Source: Syntrophaceae bacterium
GTDB lineage: Bacteria > Desulfobacterota > Syntrophia > Syntrophales > UBA2192
DNA length: 64,000 nt
Assembly: GCA_013177795.1 (NCBI GenBank)
Contig: JABLXY010000004.1
Location: forward strand, 296,001 to 360,000
Reading direction: 5' to 3'
Below the pieces are notes generated by a model, which saw only the letters and a program-made list of their open reading frames with translations, did not search any database and was not told the origin of the DNA. The translations under genes were made by a program, and so were the position numbers. Below are positions 35,858-45,126 of this stretch, one piece after another (the first letter of the stretch is position 1; every line of letters starts with the position of its first letter).

Positions 35858-38356
35858 ATGGAGCTCTATCAGAAGAACATCCCGGTGAACATCGAAGACG
35901 AGATGAAGAAGTCCTACATGGACTACGCCATGAGCGTCATCATCGGGCGGGCCATCCCGGACGTGCGCGACGGCCTCAAGCCCGTCCACCGGCGCGCGCT
36001 GTTCGCGATGCACGAGATGGGAAACCGGTGGAACCGGCCCTACCGGAAGTCGGCCCGCATCGTCGGCGACATCATCGGCAAGTACCACCCCCACGGAGAT
36101 TCCGCGGCCTACGACACGATCGTGCGCATGGCACAGGACTTCTCGATGCGCTACCCGCTCATCGACGGCCAGGGCAACTTCGGCTCCGTCGACGGCGACC
36201 CGCCGGCGGCGATGCGGTACACGGAAATCCGGATGGCCCGGATCGCCGAGGAGCTCCTGGAGGACCTCGACAAGAACACCGTCGACTTCGTGCCCAACTA
36301 CGACGGCTCCCTGGAAGAGCCCGTGGTGCTGCCCTCGCGGCTGCCGATGCTGCTCCTGAACGGAACCTCCGGGATCGCTGTCGGGGTCGCCACGAACATC
36401 CCGCCGCACAACCTGGGCGAGGTCGTCGACGGCACGGTGGCCCTCATCCGCAACCCCGACATCTCCGTCGAGGAGCTCATGCAGCACATCCAGGGACCCG
36501 ACTTCCCCACGGCGGGCTTCATCAACGGCCGCGACGGGATCCTCTCGGCCTACCGGACGGGTCGCGGCACCGTGCGCATCCGCGCGCGGGCCATGGTCGA
36601 GCGGGCCCACCGCACCGAGCGCGAGAGCATCGTCATCACGCAGCTGCCCTACCTGGTCAACAAGGCGAGCCTCATCGAGAAGATCTCCGAGCTCGTCAAG
36701 GAGCGCAAGATCGAGGGCATCGCCGACCTGCGCGACGAGTCGGACCGCGACGGCATCCGCATTGTCATCGATCTCAAGCGCGACGAGGTCTCCGGCGTCA
36801 TCCTCAACCAGCTCTTCAAGCACACCCAGATGGAGAGCACCTTCGGGATCAGCATGCTGGCCATCGACGCCGGGCAGCCGCGGGTCATGAACCTCAAGGA
36901 GATGCTCCAGCGCTTCGTCGATTTCCGGAAGACCGTCGTCACGCGCAGGACGATCTTCGAGCTCAACAAGGCCAGCGAGCGGGCCCATATCCTCGAGGGG
37001 CTCATCACGGCGCTGGACCACATCGACGCCGTCGTGGCCCTCATCAAGGCCTCCGAGGACCCGCAGGCGGCCGCGGCCGGCCTCATGTCGACCTTCGGCC
37101 TCTCCGAGGTGCAGGCCAAGGCGATTCTGGAGATGCGCCTGCAGCGACTCACGGGGCTCGAGCGCGGCAAGATCCTCGCGGAGCACGCCGAGCTCACACA
37201 GCTCATCGCGAAGCTCAAGGGGATCCTCGAGGATCCCCAGAAGGTCCTCGACATCATCGTGGAGGAGCTCCTGGACTCCAAGAAGCGTTTCGGCGACGAG
37301 CGCCGGACGGAAATCGTCGAGTCGACGGAGGACATCGACATCGAGGACCTGATCGTCGAGGAGGACATGGTCGTCACCGTGTCCCACCAGGGCTACATCA
37401 AGCGCAACGCCGCCAGCCTCTACCGGATCCAGCGCCGCGGCGGCAAGGGCAAGGTCGGGATGACCACGAAGGAGGAGGACTTCGTGGAGCACATCTTCAT
37501 CGCCTCGACGCATCACTACATCCTCATCTTCACGAACCAGGGACGCGTCTACTGGCTCAAGGTCTACCAGATCCCCCAGGCGGGGCGCGCCGCCAAGGGG
37601 AAGGCGATCGTGAACCTCGTCAACATGAACCCCGGCGAGAAGGTGGCCGCCATTCTCCCCGTGCGCGACTTCGAGGACAACCGGTTCGTCGTCATGGCCA
37701 CCAAGAAGGGCATCATCAAGAAGACGGAGCTTGCGGCCTTCTCCAACCCGCGCACCGGGGGCATCATCGCGATCAACGTCGAGGCCGGCGACGAACTCAT
37801 GGACGTCAAGCAGACCAACGGATCCCAGGAGATCTTCCTCGGGACCCGCAAGGGCATGGCCATCCGCTTCAAGGAGGACGACGTCCGCCCCATGGGCCGC
37901 ACGGCCACGGGCGTCATCGGGATCCGGATGGACGACGACGACTACGTGGTGGGCATGGAAATCCTCACCGAGGGCAATTCCATCATGACCGTCTCCGAGC
38001 GCGGCTTCGGCAAGCGCACCGAGATCGAGGAGTACCGCCTCCAGAGCCGGGGCGGCAAGGGAATCCTGAATCTCAAGACCACCCCGCGGATCGGCCTCGT
38101 CTCGGGCATCCGCCAGGTGACGGGCAACGAGGACCTGATGCTCATCAGCGACTCGGGGAACATCATCCGAATCCGCGTCGACGAGGTCCCCGTGCTGCAC
38201 CGCGTGACCCAGGGCGTGAAGCTCATCGACCTCGAGGAGGGCGAGAACTTCTCCGGCATCGCCCGGGTGGAGCGCGAGAGCGACGCCCGCGGCGGGGATG
38301 ACTCCGCCGAGGGGGAAACGCTGTTCGACGCGGAGGACGACGGACGGGAGGCCTGA
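35858..38356 (+). CDS. gyrA: DNA gyrase subunit A
   Basis: This is the DNA-cleaving subunit, 832 residues from ATG 35858 (GAAGGAGAG upstream). The active-site tyrosine is Tyr121 in [10 protein letters not shown]. The quinolone-resistance region reads [12 protein letters not shown], that is Ser and Asp at the classical sensitive positions. The C-terminal domain has a GyrA box QRRGGKG, confirming gyrase rather than topoisomerase IV, and six blade-like repeats. The acidic tail after residue 800 is typical. Confidence 0.97.
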   Translation: MELYQKNIPVNIEDEMKKSYMDYAMSVIIGRAIPDVRDGLKPVHRRALFAMHEMGNRWNRPYRKSARIVGDIIGKYHPHGDSAAYDTIVRMAQDFSMRYPLIDGQGNFGSVDGDPPAAMRYTEIRMARIAEELLEDLDKNTVDFVPNYDGSLEEPVVLPSRLPMLLLNGTSGIAVGVATNIPPHNLGEVVDGTVALIRNPDISVEELMQHIQGPDFPTAGFINGRDGILSAYRTGRGTVRIRARAMVERAHRTERESIVITQLPYLVNKASLIEKISELVKERKIEGIADLRDESDRDGIRIVIDLKRDEVSGVILNQLFKHTQMESTFGISMLAIDAGQPRVMNLKEMLQRFVDFRKTVVTRRTIFELNKASERAHILEGLITALDHIDAVVALIKASEDPQAAAAGLMSTFGLSEVQAKAILEMRLQRLTGLERGKILAEHAELTQLIAKLKGILEDPQKVLDIIVEELLDSKKRFGDERRTEIVESTEDIDIEDLIVEEDMVVTVSHQGYIKRNAASLYRIQRRGGKGKVGMTTKEEDFVEHIFIASTHHYILIFTNQGRVYWLKVYQIPQAGRAAKGKAIVNLVNMNPGEKVAAILPVRDFEDNRFVVMATKKGIIKKTELAAFSNPRTGGIIAINVEAGDELMDVKQTNGSQEIFLGTRKGMAIRFKEDDVRPMGRTATGVIGIRMDDDDYVVGMEILTEGNSIMTVSERGFGKRTEIEEYRLQSRGGKGILNLKTTPRIGLVSGIRQVTGNEDLMLISDSGNIIRIRVDEVPVLHRVTQGVKLIDLEEGENFSGIARVERESDARGGDDSAEGETLFDAEDDGREA

Positions 38357-38402
38357 TCCCGCGCACCGGGGCGCCTGCGCTTTCCGCCAGGAGTGAACGA
38401 CG

Positions 38403-38894
38403 ATGGATTTCAAATATCTGCAGGAGTTTTTCTGGCCCGCCGTCAAGGACCTGGAGTCGGCGAAAAAGGCCGCCGAGCAGGGCTTCCTGGCGGCCGTCCT
38501 GTACCTGATTCTTTCCTTCGGGGCCGTGCTGACATCGCAGCCGCAGAAGCTGCTGGACGTTGTCGTCGTCGCGATCTGCGGCTACCTTGCGAAAAGGAAG
38601 CAGTCCCGCTTCGCAGCGGTCATCGGGGCCCTCATGATGGCGCCGGAGGTCCTCTTCTCCCTGCAGGGCGGAGACCTGCTGCGCATACTGACGGCGGGGA
38701 TCCTGCTGCTGCTGTTCGTCAACGCCGTCCGGGGGACGTTTATGTACCAGCGGTTTGCGAAGGCGGGGCCACCGCAGCCGACGGTCGAGATCATCCCGCC
38801 GGGTCCTGCCGACGGTCCCCGGGAGCAGACAGACGATGTGCAAAAGGGCGCTGGAGGGAAAGGGGCGGGACCGGGAAGGGATCCGAACGGATGA
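38403..38894 (+). CDS. Small membrane protein, unknown
   Basis: This 163-residue protein has an amphipathic N-terminus and about four hydrophobic segments (roughly 28-45, 50-60, 70-83, 92-107), then a Pro/Gly-rich cytoplasmic-looking tail from 120. No catalytic motif is visible. It starts 46 nt after gyrA with a CAGGAG site, so it may be read through from gyrA. I do not recognise the family. A role in lipid or envelope metabolism cannot be argued from sequence. Confidence 0.7.
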   Translation: MDFKYLQEFFWPAVKDLESAKKAAEQGFLAAVLYLILSFGAVLTSQPQKLLDVVVVAICGYLAKRKQSRFAAVIGALMMAPEVLFSLQGGDLLRILTAGILLLLFVNAVRGTFMYQRFAKAGPPQPTVEIIPPGPADGPREQTDDVQKGAGGKGAGPGRDPNG

Positions 38895-38944
38895 AATCAG
38901 GTTGCCGGCCGGTGAACGGACGGCAGGCCGGAAAGGAGACCGCC

Positions 38945-39088
38945 ATGTCGGAAAAGGAGACCTGTTCCAAGTGCAGCAGCAAGGACGATCTGAAAGCCTG
39001 TTATTCCTGCGCGAAAAAGGTCTGCAAGGACCATCGCAAGTTCGTCAGCGCCCATTACTACTGCACGGACTGTGCGCCCGACAACTGA
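38945..39088 (+). CDS. Tiny zinc-finger-like protein (47 aa)
   Basis: This short frame has an excellent ribosome site (AAAGGAG, 7 nt before ATG). The 47 residues contain four CxxC/C-x-C-type pairs: CSKC, CYSC, C with DH, and CTDC, so two zinc sites of a treble-clef or RING-like arrangement can be formed (Cys7, 10, 19, 22, 27 and His30, then Cys40, 43). The pattern suggests a metal-bound structural or protein-interaction module. The function is unknown. It lies 50 nt after the membrane protein gene and ends the gyrase-side transcription unit. Confidence 0.7.
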   Translation: MSEKETCSKCSSKDDLKACYSCAKKVCKDHRKFVSAHYYCTDCAPDN

Positions 39089-39342
39089 TCGATTGAACGG
39101 GCTTTCCCATTCCGCGGCAGATTCCCTGCCGGCCTTATCGTCCGACAGCGGATCGCTCTCACCTCCTCGATGATCTCCTTTCCCGGCGGGCCCGGTTTGC
39201 CGTCGAAAAGCCCGTGCCTCAAGCAGGACCGCGGATTTGACCGCCGCCCGGTTCAAGAGGGTTCGTGTGCCGCTGCGTCCCGGCGGGAAGGCTTCAGCCG
39301 ATCCGAGGCTCCCGCGGGGAGACCCGGCGGTATCCGTCCCCG

Positions 39343-41295
39343 CTATCTGCCCATGCCGTGACTCGGCGCCGTCGGGGCCGCGGCGGGCGGCTGGCTGACC
39401 CATGATGTCGTGTCGATCGTGAAGGCGCGGCCCGTGTAGATCAGGTAGCTGCGGTCGAACTCCAGCGCCTTGAGGTTCCCCGCGAACCTCGGTTTTGCAA
39501 GGATCAGGAACTGCATCGGCCTCTGGAAGCTGAAGATGAGCCCCACGTATGGGTTGCCGGCGTAAGGCCCGAAGACCCCCTGGACGGACCGGTCCGACGC
39601 GGGGAGCTTCTCGAACCGCACCGTGTTGTAGCCTTTCCGGAACGTCATGGACGACGGGATGACGATCCTCTCCATGTCCAGCACGGGCGCGATGGCGGGG
39701 GACGCCTCGCTCACCTGCACGACGTCCGGGTTGACCCGGGCGGTGTAGCCGATCTTGAGTTTCCTGATGAAATAGGTGCCGGCCTTCTTGACTTTCGCTG
39801 AGAACCGGCCCTGCCGGTCCGTGGAGGTGTCCGCTACGACCTGCCCGCCTTCGTCCGTTATGGAGATGCTCACGCCCTCCAGCCCCTCTCCCGAGGGAAT
39901 CTCCCGTACCGTGCCGTCGATCGAGAACTCCGTCACCGGCGGCGGAACGGGCCCGTCCGGTCCGTACTTGATCAGGACGGCATCGATCGAACCGTTGCCT
40001 TGCCCGGCCAGGGTTCCCTCTGTGGCGCCGGCCAGATAAACGTTACCCGAGCCGTCGACGGCTGCCGCGTAAGACCAGTCCTGCATCGGAGAACCCAGCT
40101 GCCGGGTGAAGACCCTGCGGCCGTCCTCCGATGCAAGGCGGGTGAGGAAGATATCGTAGTTGCCGAGGGGCCGCTGCCCTTCGAGGCCATGACCGGAGGA
40201 GGGGTGGCCCGTGATGCCGGTGACGTAAATGCTGTTTTCCGCGTCGAAGGCGACCCCGTAGGCGCAATCATTCGAATCCGTTCCGTACTGGACGGACCAA
40301 AGCTTCGTCAGCCCCGACGTGAACTTCATGACGACGATATCCTCTCCTCCCGACCAGGCGTTTCCGTCGAAGGATCCCAGAGTCGAGCCTGCAACGGCGA
40401 CGTTGCCCCGGCTGTCCACGGCGATCGCCCTGCCGACAACGCTTTCACTGCCGGCCCTGGGCCCGGCGAGAACGGCGGTTCTCCACCTCTCGAGCCATAT
40501 GTCGAACTTGGCGACAAACATCGACGCGCTGTCCGCTCCTTGGGCGATACCCGTCACGAACAGATAATCGTTCGACGTGCTGACGTCGACGGCAACCCCG
40601 TAGGCGGAGGTACCGTTCGGATGAGACGCGATGCTGAATTGGGGAATGGTCGGCCAAAGAAGACCCGTGCCGTCAAACCGCGCAATAAAGGCATCGCGAC
40701 CGTTGTCCGGGGTCGACGTTCCGTCGAGGGATCCTGCCGTCGATCCCACGATGTAGACGAGGCCGCTGCGATCGACCGCCACACCGTTGGCGAAGTCATC
40801 TTCCGAAGAACCGACCTGCCGGACCCACTGGACCGAACCGCTCTCGTGAATCTTTGCCAGGAATGCGTCCGCGTCGGATTCTCCGGCGGTTCTCGGCCGG
40901 CCGGCGTTGGGAATGCTTCCGCGCGTCCACCCTGCGACGTACACCGATGTGACGCCCCTGAGGTTGTTTACGGCAATCGCCGTGACGACATCATCCGCCG
41001 CTGACCCGAACTGGACGACCCAGAGGATCTCGCCGTCCGCATTGAGCTTGGCCAGGAAGGCATCAGAACCGCCCTTATTCGTGTTTGCGGTTCCGTCGGG
41101 AGCGGTGCCGATTGCGCCGTGGGTTGTGCCTGCCACGAAGACATTGCCGAGGCCGTCTGCGCCGGCTCCCTTGATGTAATCAATCTGGGCAGAGCCGAAC
41201 TGCCTGATAGACAGCGGGGCGCTCTGCGCGTGAGCGGACAATGCGGCGAAAAGTGACAGCAGAGTGACGGCGAGGACGAGACAGCGGGTTTTCAT
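39343..41295 (-). CDS. Secreted SBBP-type beta-propeller protein with C-terminal carboxypeptidase-regulatory-like domain
   Basis: This 650-residue exported protein has a signal peptide (hydrophobic 7-20, cleavage near AHA) followed by about seven blades of 55-60 residues. Each blade has a G(S/T)-x-x-x-D start, an AVD-x-x-GN-x-Y/F-V-x-G core and a DAFLAK-like strand, the SBBP repeat pattern. From about 485 there is a beta-sandwich (GLEGVSISITDEGGQV, then DRQGRFSAKVKKAGTY) like carboxypeptidase regulatory domains, then a C-terminal domain of unknown type. It is probably a cell-surface or secreted adhesin-like or matrix protein. Its mRNA leader carries a c-di-GMP riboswitch (41452-41549), so expression should follow c-di-GMP. 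GGAGGG precedes the ATG. Confidence 0.85.
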   Translation of the reverse strand: MKTRCLVLAVTLLSLFAALSAHAQSAPLSIRQFGSAQIDYIKGAGADGLGNVFVAGTTHGAIGTAPDGTANTNKGGSDAFLAKLNADGEILWVVQFGSAADDVVTAIAVNNLRGVTSVYVAGWTRGSIPNAGRPRTAGESDADAFLAKIHESGSVQWVRQVGSSEDDFANGVAVDRSGLVYIVGSTAGSLDGTSTPDNGRDAFIARFDGTGLLWPTIPQFSIASHPNGTSAYGVAVDVSTSNDYLFVTGIAQGADSASMFVAKFDIWLERWRTAVLAGPRAGSESVVGRAIAVDSRGNVAVAGSTLGSFDGNAWSGGEDIVVMKFTSGLTKLWSVQYGTDSNDCAYGVAFDAENSIYVTGITGHPSSGHGLEGQRPLGNYDIFLTRLASEDGRRVFTRQLGSPMQDWSYAAAVDGSGNVYLAGATEGTLAGQGNGSIDAVLIKYGPDGPVPPPVTEFSIDGTVREIPSGEGLEGVSISITDEGGQVVADTSTDRQGRFSAKVKKAGTYFIRKLKIGYTARVNPDVVQVSEASPAIAPVLDMERIVIPSSMTFRKGYNTVRFEKLPASDRSVQGVFGPYAGNPYVGLIFSFQRPMQFLILAKPRFAGNLKALEFDRSYLIYTGRAFTIDTTSWVSQPPAAAPTAPSHGMGR

Positions 41296-41451
41296 GGCTT
41301 CCCTCCAGAGTTGCCCGGCGGCTCCGTGTCGAGCACGTGCGCGGGTGATCTTGACGGGAACGGGGCAGTCGCGAACTGATGGGATTTGCAGGGCGGGGTG
41401 CCTCAGGCAGCCCCCCGGGACCGGGAGCCCCGGATCCGGAGGGCGCTTGGC

Positions 41452-41549
41452 TCGCCTGGCAGCCCTGCCGCCCTATCCCGCGAGCCCGCGGGACGTAGGC
41501 CATAGGCTTTGCGTCCCATCCTTTCGGACGGTTTGCCCTTTTCAGGCGC
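41452..41549 (-). ncRNA. c-di-GMP-I (GEMM-I) riboswitch
   Basis: Read on the minus strand, the RNA has the conserved core GGGCAAACC (41530-41538), a GAAA tetraloop stem, GGGACGCAAAGCC (41505-41517), a second GC-rich stem around TCCCGCGGGCTCGCGGGA, then GGCAGGGCTGCC, closed by P1 arms CGCCT/AGGCG. This matches the Vc2-type GEMM fold point for point. The base before CAAACC is G, the c-di-GMP state; cGAMP-sensing variants carry A there. It lies 156 nt upstream of the propeller gene. The intervening leader has GC-rich hairpins but no clear T-tract, so whether control is by termination or translation is open. Confidence 0.92.
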
Positions 41550-41835
41550 GTCAATTCCTTCGTCTCCTCCATCGGCAGGCATGGGGCGAAACTTTAGCAG
41601 ATCCCGCGAAACCCGTTGCCGAGTGTGGTACGGTTATTGCTATTCTGCACGGTGTGGACGCTGCGGCGACAGCCGGAACGAGCCCGATTGGTCGCAGTGC
41701 GCTTTGACCGGCAACGAGGCACCGATTCCTTGAGTTTGAGACCCCGGCTGGGCCATTCCAATCGCGGGAGGCAGTAGGGATATGAACCTGAGAGAATCGA
41801 CGGCTGCACGATCTCCGATCGCAAGGGGAGGAGTC

Positions 41836-42219
41836 ATGGTCCAAAGGCCCAAAGTGCTCATGATCGACGACAACAAGGAAATCTGCCGTCTGATGAAGGA
41901 ATACCTCGAAAAGACGGGGAAATACGAAGTGACGACGTTCACCGACGCAAGGATGGGGGTCCGTTACGCCCAGATCGAAAGGCCCGACGTGATCCTGCTG
42001 GACCTCATGATGCCCGACATGGACGGCACGGAAGCCGCCGAATGCCTCCTCGACGACGAGGGGACCCGGAACATCCCTCTCATTTTTATCACGGCGGCGA
42101 TCAAGAAGGACGAGGCGGAGGAGCGCTTGGGACAGATTCACGGCCACCCGATCCTTGCCAAGCCCGTCACCCCCGTCGAGGTCATGAACGAGATCGACAA
42201 AGTCCTCGCCCTGGCCTGA
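41836..42219 (+). CDS. Single-domain response regulator (CheY-like receiver)
   Basis: This 127-residue receiver has no output domain. Acidic residues Asp11 and Asp12, phospho-acceptor Asp56 (VILLDLMMP), Thr in FITAA and Lys in ILAKPV are all in place, so phosphorylation should occur. GGGGAGGAG precedes ATG 41836; the frame extends upstream to 41782 without a start site. It is divergent from the propeller gene and converges with the secretion ATPase fusion gene. Without a kinase beside it, it is an orphan regulator. It may act on the neighbouring fusion protein by direct contact, but this is inference. Confidence 0.9.
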   Translation: MVQRPKVLMIDDNKEICRLMKEYLEKTGKYEVTTFTDARMGVRYAQIERPDVILLDLMMPDMDGTEAAECLLDDEGTRNIPLIFITAAIKKDEAEERLGQIHGHPILAKPVTPVEVMNEIDKVLALA

Positions 42220-42235
42220 GGGCCGCCTCCGGCAG

Positions 42236-42275
42236 AAAAAAAGGCAGAGCCTCTCTCGGGGCGCTGCCTTTTTTT
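42236..42275. terminator. Bidirectional intrinsic terminator
   Basis: AAAAAAAGGCAG and CTGCCTTTTTTT form a 12-bp stem with A-run and T-run on opposite sides, between the convergent response regulator and fusion genes. It terminates both. Confidence 0.9.
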
Positions 42276-42294
42276 GTCCCTCTGCCTTCGCCGT

Positions 42295-45126
42295 TCAGCT
42301 CTTCATGGCCGCCACGGCATCCTCGAGGCTGATGACCCCCTGGAGCATCTTGTTGATCGCATCCTGCTTCAGGGGCCGGAAGCTGCCGTCCCGCTCCCCG
42401 GCGGCCCGGATCCCGGCCGCGTCGGCGCCCTTGAGGATCAGCTCCTGCAGCCCGTTGTGGTTGAAGAGGATCTCGAAGAGGGCCGTTCGGCCCTTGTAGC
42501 CCGAGTTCCTGCAGGCCGGGCATCCAGTCCCCCGGAAGAAACGCCCGCCCGCCAGCGACTCGAGACCCACGGAGGCCAGGACCTGCTCGGAGGGTTCGTA
42601 GGGCTCCCGGCAGGCGGGGCAGATCGTTCGCACAAGTCGCTGGGCGATTGACGCCGAGAGGGCCGCCGCCGCGGGGAACCGCTCCACGCCCAACTCGATG
42701 AGGCGGGCGACGGCGCCCGCCGCATCCGGCGCCTGCAGGGTGCTGAGGAACCGGTGGTTCGAGATGGCCGCCTGGACGGCCAGCACTGCCGACTCGCCGT
42801 CCCGGATCTCCTCCAGGTAGACCACGTCGGGCTCCTGTTTCAGGATGAGCCGCAGGCTCGCCGCCAGGGTCACGCCGGCGGAGCGGTTGAATTCGATCTG
42901 CGTCACGCCGGCCAGCGGGTACTTGACGGGATCTTCCAGCGTGACGATCTCGGCCTCGGCCTTCGCCAACCGCCGGAGCATGGCGTACAGGGTGGTGCTC
43001 TTGCCGCTCCCCTCGGGGCCCGACACGAGAATCAGCCCCTGCCGCTTTTCCAGGATCTCATTCAGGCCGTCGAGGTCCTTCGGTGCGAGGCCCAGCTGCT
43101 CCAGGCCGATGGAATTCGTGCTGAGATCCGTCAGGTGCAGGATGAGACTCTCTCCGTGAATGCTCGGGATCGAGGAGACGACCACGCTGATGTCCCGGTC
43201 CCCGACCCGTTCGATGTAGCGCCCTTCCTGGGGTACCCCGCGCACGCTGCCGTCGATGTTCGCGAGATCCTTGACCCAGCTGATCACGGGGATCGACATC
43301 GATTTCGGCAGATCCGGCAGATCGTGGGTCGTCCCGTTGACGCGGAAGCGGACGCGGACGTTCTTCGTCTGCGGGGTGATGTGGATGTCCGTGGCGCCCT
43401 CGCGCACGGCCTGCGCGAGCAGCGTCTCGAGGAACCGGCCGGCCGGGTCGCCGTTTTCCGGCGCCGGCGGCGCCTGGGGGCGCGCCGGTTCGGCTGCCGG
43501 CTGCCGGGGGGCCTCGGAGGAGTAGCTGCCGGCAGGCATGTCGTAGATGAGCCCCATGAGCCTGTCGAACTCGCGCTCCGTGCAGATCACGGGCGCCACC
43601 CCTTCCTCCGACTGCATCCGGAGCAGGTCGAGGGCATAGCGGTTGGTGGGGTCCGGCATGGCCACAACGAGGCGGTTCGCGGTCTTCTTCAGCGGCGCGG
43701 CCTGATACTTCCGCGCGAAGTCCATCGGGATGAGCCTCGAGAGGCTCAGATCGACGGGGTACTTGTCGGGTGCGTATCGCTCGATCCGGAGCTGGCGGCT
43801 CAGGATGTCGACGATCTGCGAGTCGCGGAGGAACCCCTGCTGGACGAGGAGCTTGCCGAGCCGAAGCCCCGTGTAGCGCTGGGCCGCAAGGGCCTCCTCG
43901 AGCTGCATCTCGTCGAGCAGCCTCGCCTCCAGGAGCAGCTCGCCCAACTTCTTCCACTGCCCGTCGACGACCGCCAGGTCCGTCGGGCCGGTCTTCGAGG
44001 CCTCGAGCTCGGTGATGAACTCGGGAAAATCGCTCTCCGTCAGGGTCTGTTCCTTGGCCACCGATGCGGCCCGCAGGAGGAGCTTTTCCAGTTCCGCGAC
44101 GTTGCCGGGCCAGGTGTACTCGAGGAACCGGTCCATCACCTCGCGGCTGACACCGTGAAGGCCCTTCCGGAACTCCTGGTTGATGAGCTGGATGAAGTAA
44201 TCCACGAGAAGCGGGATGTCCTCCCTGCGCTCCCGCAGCGGCGGCACGTAGAGGGTGACCACGTTGAGCCGGTAGTAGAGATCGTCGCGGAAGGTGCCCT
44301 CCTTGATCATCCCCCGGATGTCCCTGTCGGTGGCTGCGATGACCCGTGCCGTCAGCGGGATCTTCTCGCGGCCCCCGATGCGCTGGAACTCGCCCGTCTC
44401 GAGGACCCGCAGCAGGCGCGCCTGGAGATTCAGGGGCAGCGCCGAGACCTGGTGCAGGAAGAGGGTGCCGTTGCCGGCTTCCTCGAATTTGCCCGTCTTG
44501 CGTGTCGTGGCCCCCGTGTAGGACCCCTTTTCGTAACCGAACAGCTCCGCCTCCAGGACCTGCTCCGGGACGCCCTCGCAGTTGACGATCACGAAGGGTT
44601 CGTTTTTCGCCGTGAAGTTGTGGAACGTCTTGGCCAGGAGCGACTTGCCCGTCCCCGGCTCGCCCAGGATGAGCACGGTGCGGTCCTCGGGCCTGATCAT
44701 CATGATCTGGTTGAAGAGGATCCGGATTCGTTTGCCCTGGCCGATGAATTCCGGAAAGAGCGCCTTGCCCTCCACCTTGCTCAGCAGATCGCTCACCTGC
44801 TCGAAGACGGCGTTGAACTCCTTCAGGTCGTCACCCTTGCCCTTCTGCTTTTTCGCGGAGGACTGTCTCGACACGGCGGGAATGGCTTTCATCCTGGCGA
44901 TGAAGTTCTTCATGGGCTTCAGGAGCAGCCACGTGATGAGCAGCGCGCACAGGAAGGAAAAGGCCCCGATCCCCACGCCCCACCACTTCAGGTAGAGGTC
45001 CGGGTCGGGGATGAGGTTCGTGTACCGCAGGATCTGGTGGGTCGTGATGACCGACAGCAGGGCGATCCCGCCGAAGATGATCGGCACGAGGATGTAGAGA
45101 CTGACGTTGAAGCGAGGGTGTTTCAT
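42295..45126 (-). CDS. Membrane-anchored sigma54-type AAA+ / MshEN / GspE-PilB secretion ATPase fusion
   Basis: This is a 943-residue chimera. Residues 10-68 hold two transmembrane helices. About 120-350 is a sigma54-activator AAA+ domain with Walker A GEPGTGKS (155-162), loop GSYTGA (201-206, canonical GAFTGA) and FRDDLYYRLNV (279-289). About 392-530 is an MshEN/T2SSE_N domain with two 24-residue repeats (393-416 and 422-445) matching the c-di-GMP-binding MshEN pattern, especially RLG at 422-424 and Gln445. About 560-943 is a GspE/PilB ATPase with Walker A GPEGSGKS (703-710), Asp box EDPVKY and a tetracysteine site (Cys836, 839, 869, 872). The AAA+ Walker B is HQ (His225-Gln226) instead of DE, and the GspE His box has Gln798. 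No DNA-binding domain is present. Function unknown. Confidence 0.9.
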   Translation of the reverse strand: MKHPRFNVSLYILVPIIFGGIALLSVITTHQILRYTNLIPDPDLYLKWWGVGIGAFSFLCALLITWLLLKPMKNFIARMKAIPAVSRQSSAKKQKGKGDDLKEFNAVFEQVSDLLSKVEGKALFPEFIGQGKRIRILFNQIMMIRPEDRTVLILGEPGTGKSLLAKTFHNFTAKNEPFVIVNCEGVPEQVLEAELFGYEKGSYTGATTRKTGKFEEAGNGTLFLHQVSALPLNLQARLLRVLETGEFQRIGGREKIPLTARVIAATDRDIRGMIKEGTFRDDLYYRLNVVTLYVPPLRERREDIPLLVDYFIQLINQEFRKGLHGVSREVMDRFLEYTWPGNVAELEKLLLRAASVAKEQTLTESDFPEFITELEASKTGPTDLAVVDGQWKKLGELLLEARLLDEMQLEEALAAQRYTGLRLGKLLVQQGFLRDSQIVDILSRQLRIERYAPDKYPVDLSLSRLIPMDFARKYQAAPLKKTANRLVVAMPDPTNRYALDLLRMQSEEGVAPVICTEREFDRLMGLIYDMPAGSYSSEAPRQPAAEPARPQAPPAPENGDPAGRFLETLLAQAVREGATDIHITPQTKNVRVRFRVNGTTHDLPDLPKSMSIPVISWVKDLANIDGSVRGVPQEGRYIERVGDRDISVVVSSIPSIHGESLILHLTDLSTNSIGLEQLGLAPKDLDGLNEILEKRQGLILVSGPEGSGKSTTLYAMLRRLAKAEAEIVTLEDPVKYPLAGVTQIEFNRSAGVTLAASLRLILKQEPDVVYLEEIRDGESAVLAVQAAISNHRFLSTLQAPDAAGAVARLIELGVERFPAAAALSASIAQRLVRTICPACREPYEPSEQVLASVGLESLAGGRFFRGTGCPACRNSGYKGRTALFEILFNHNGLQELILKGADAAGIRAAGERDGSFRPLKQDAINKMLQGVISLEDAVAAMKS

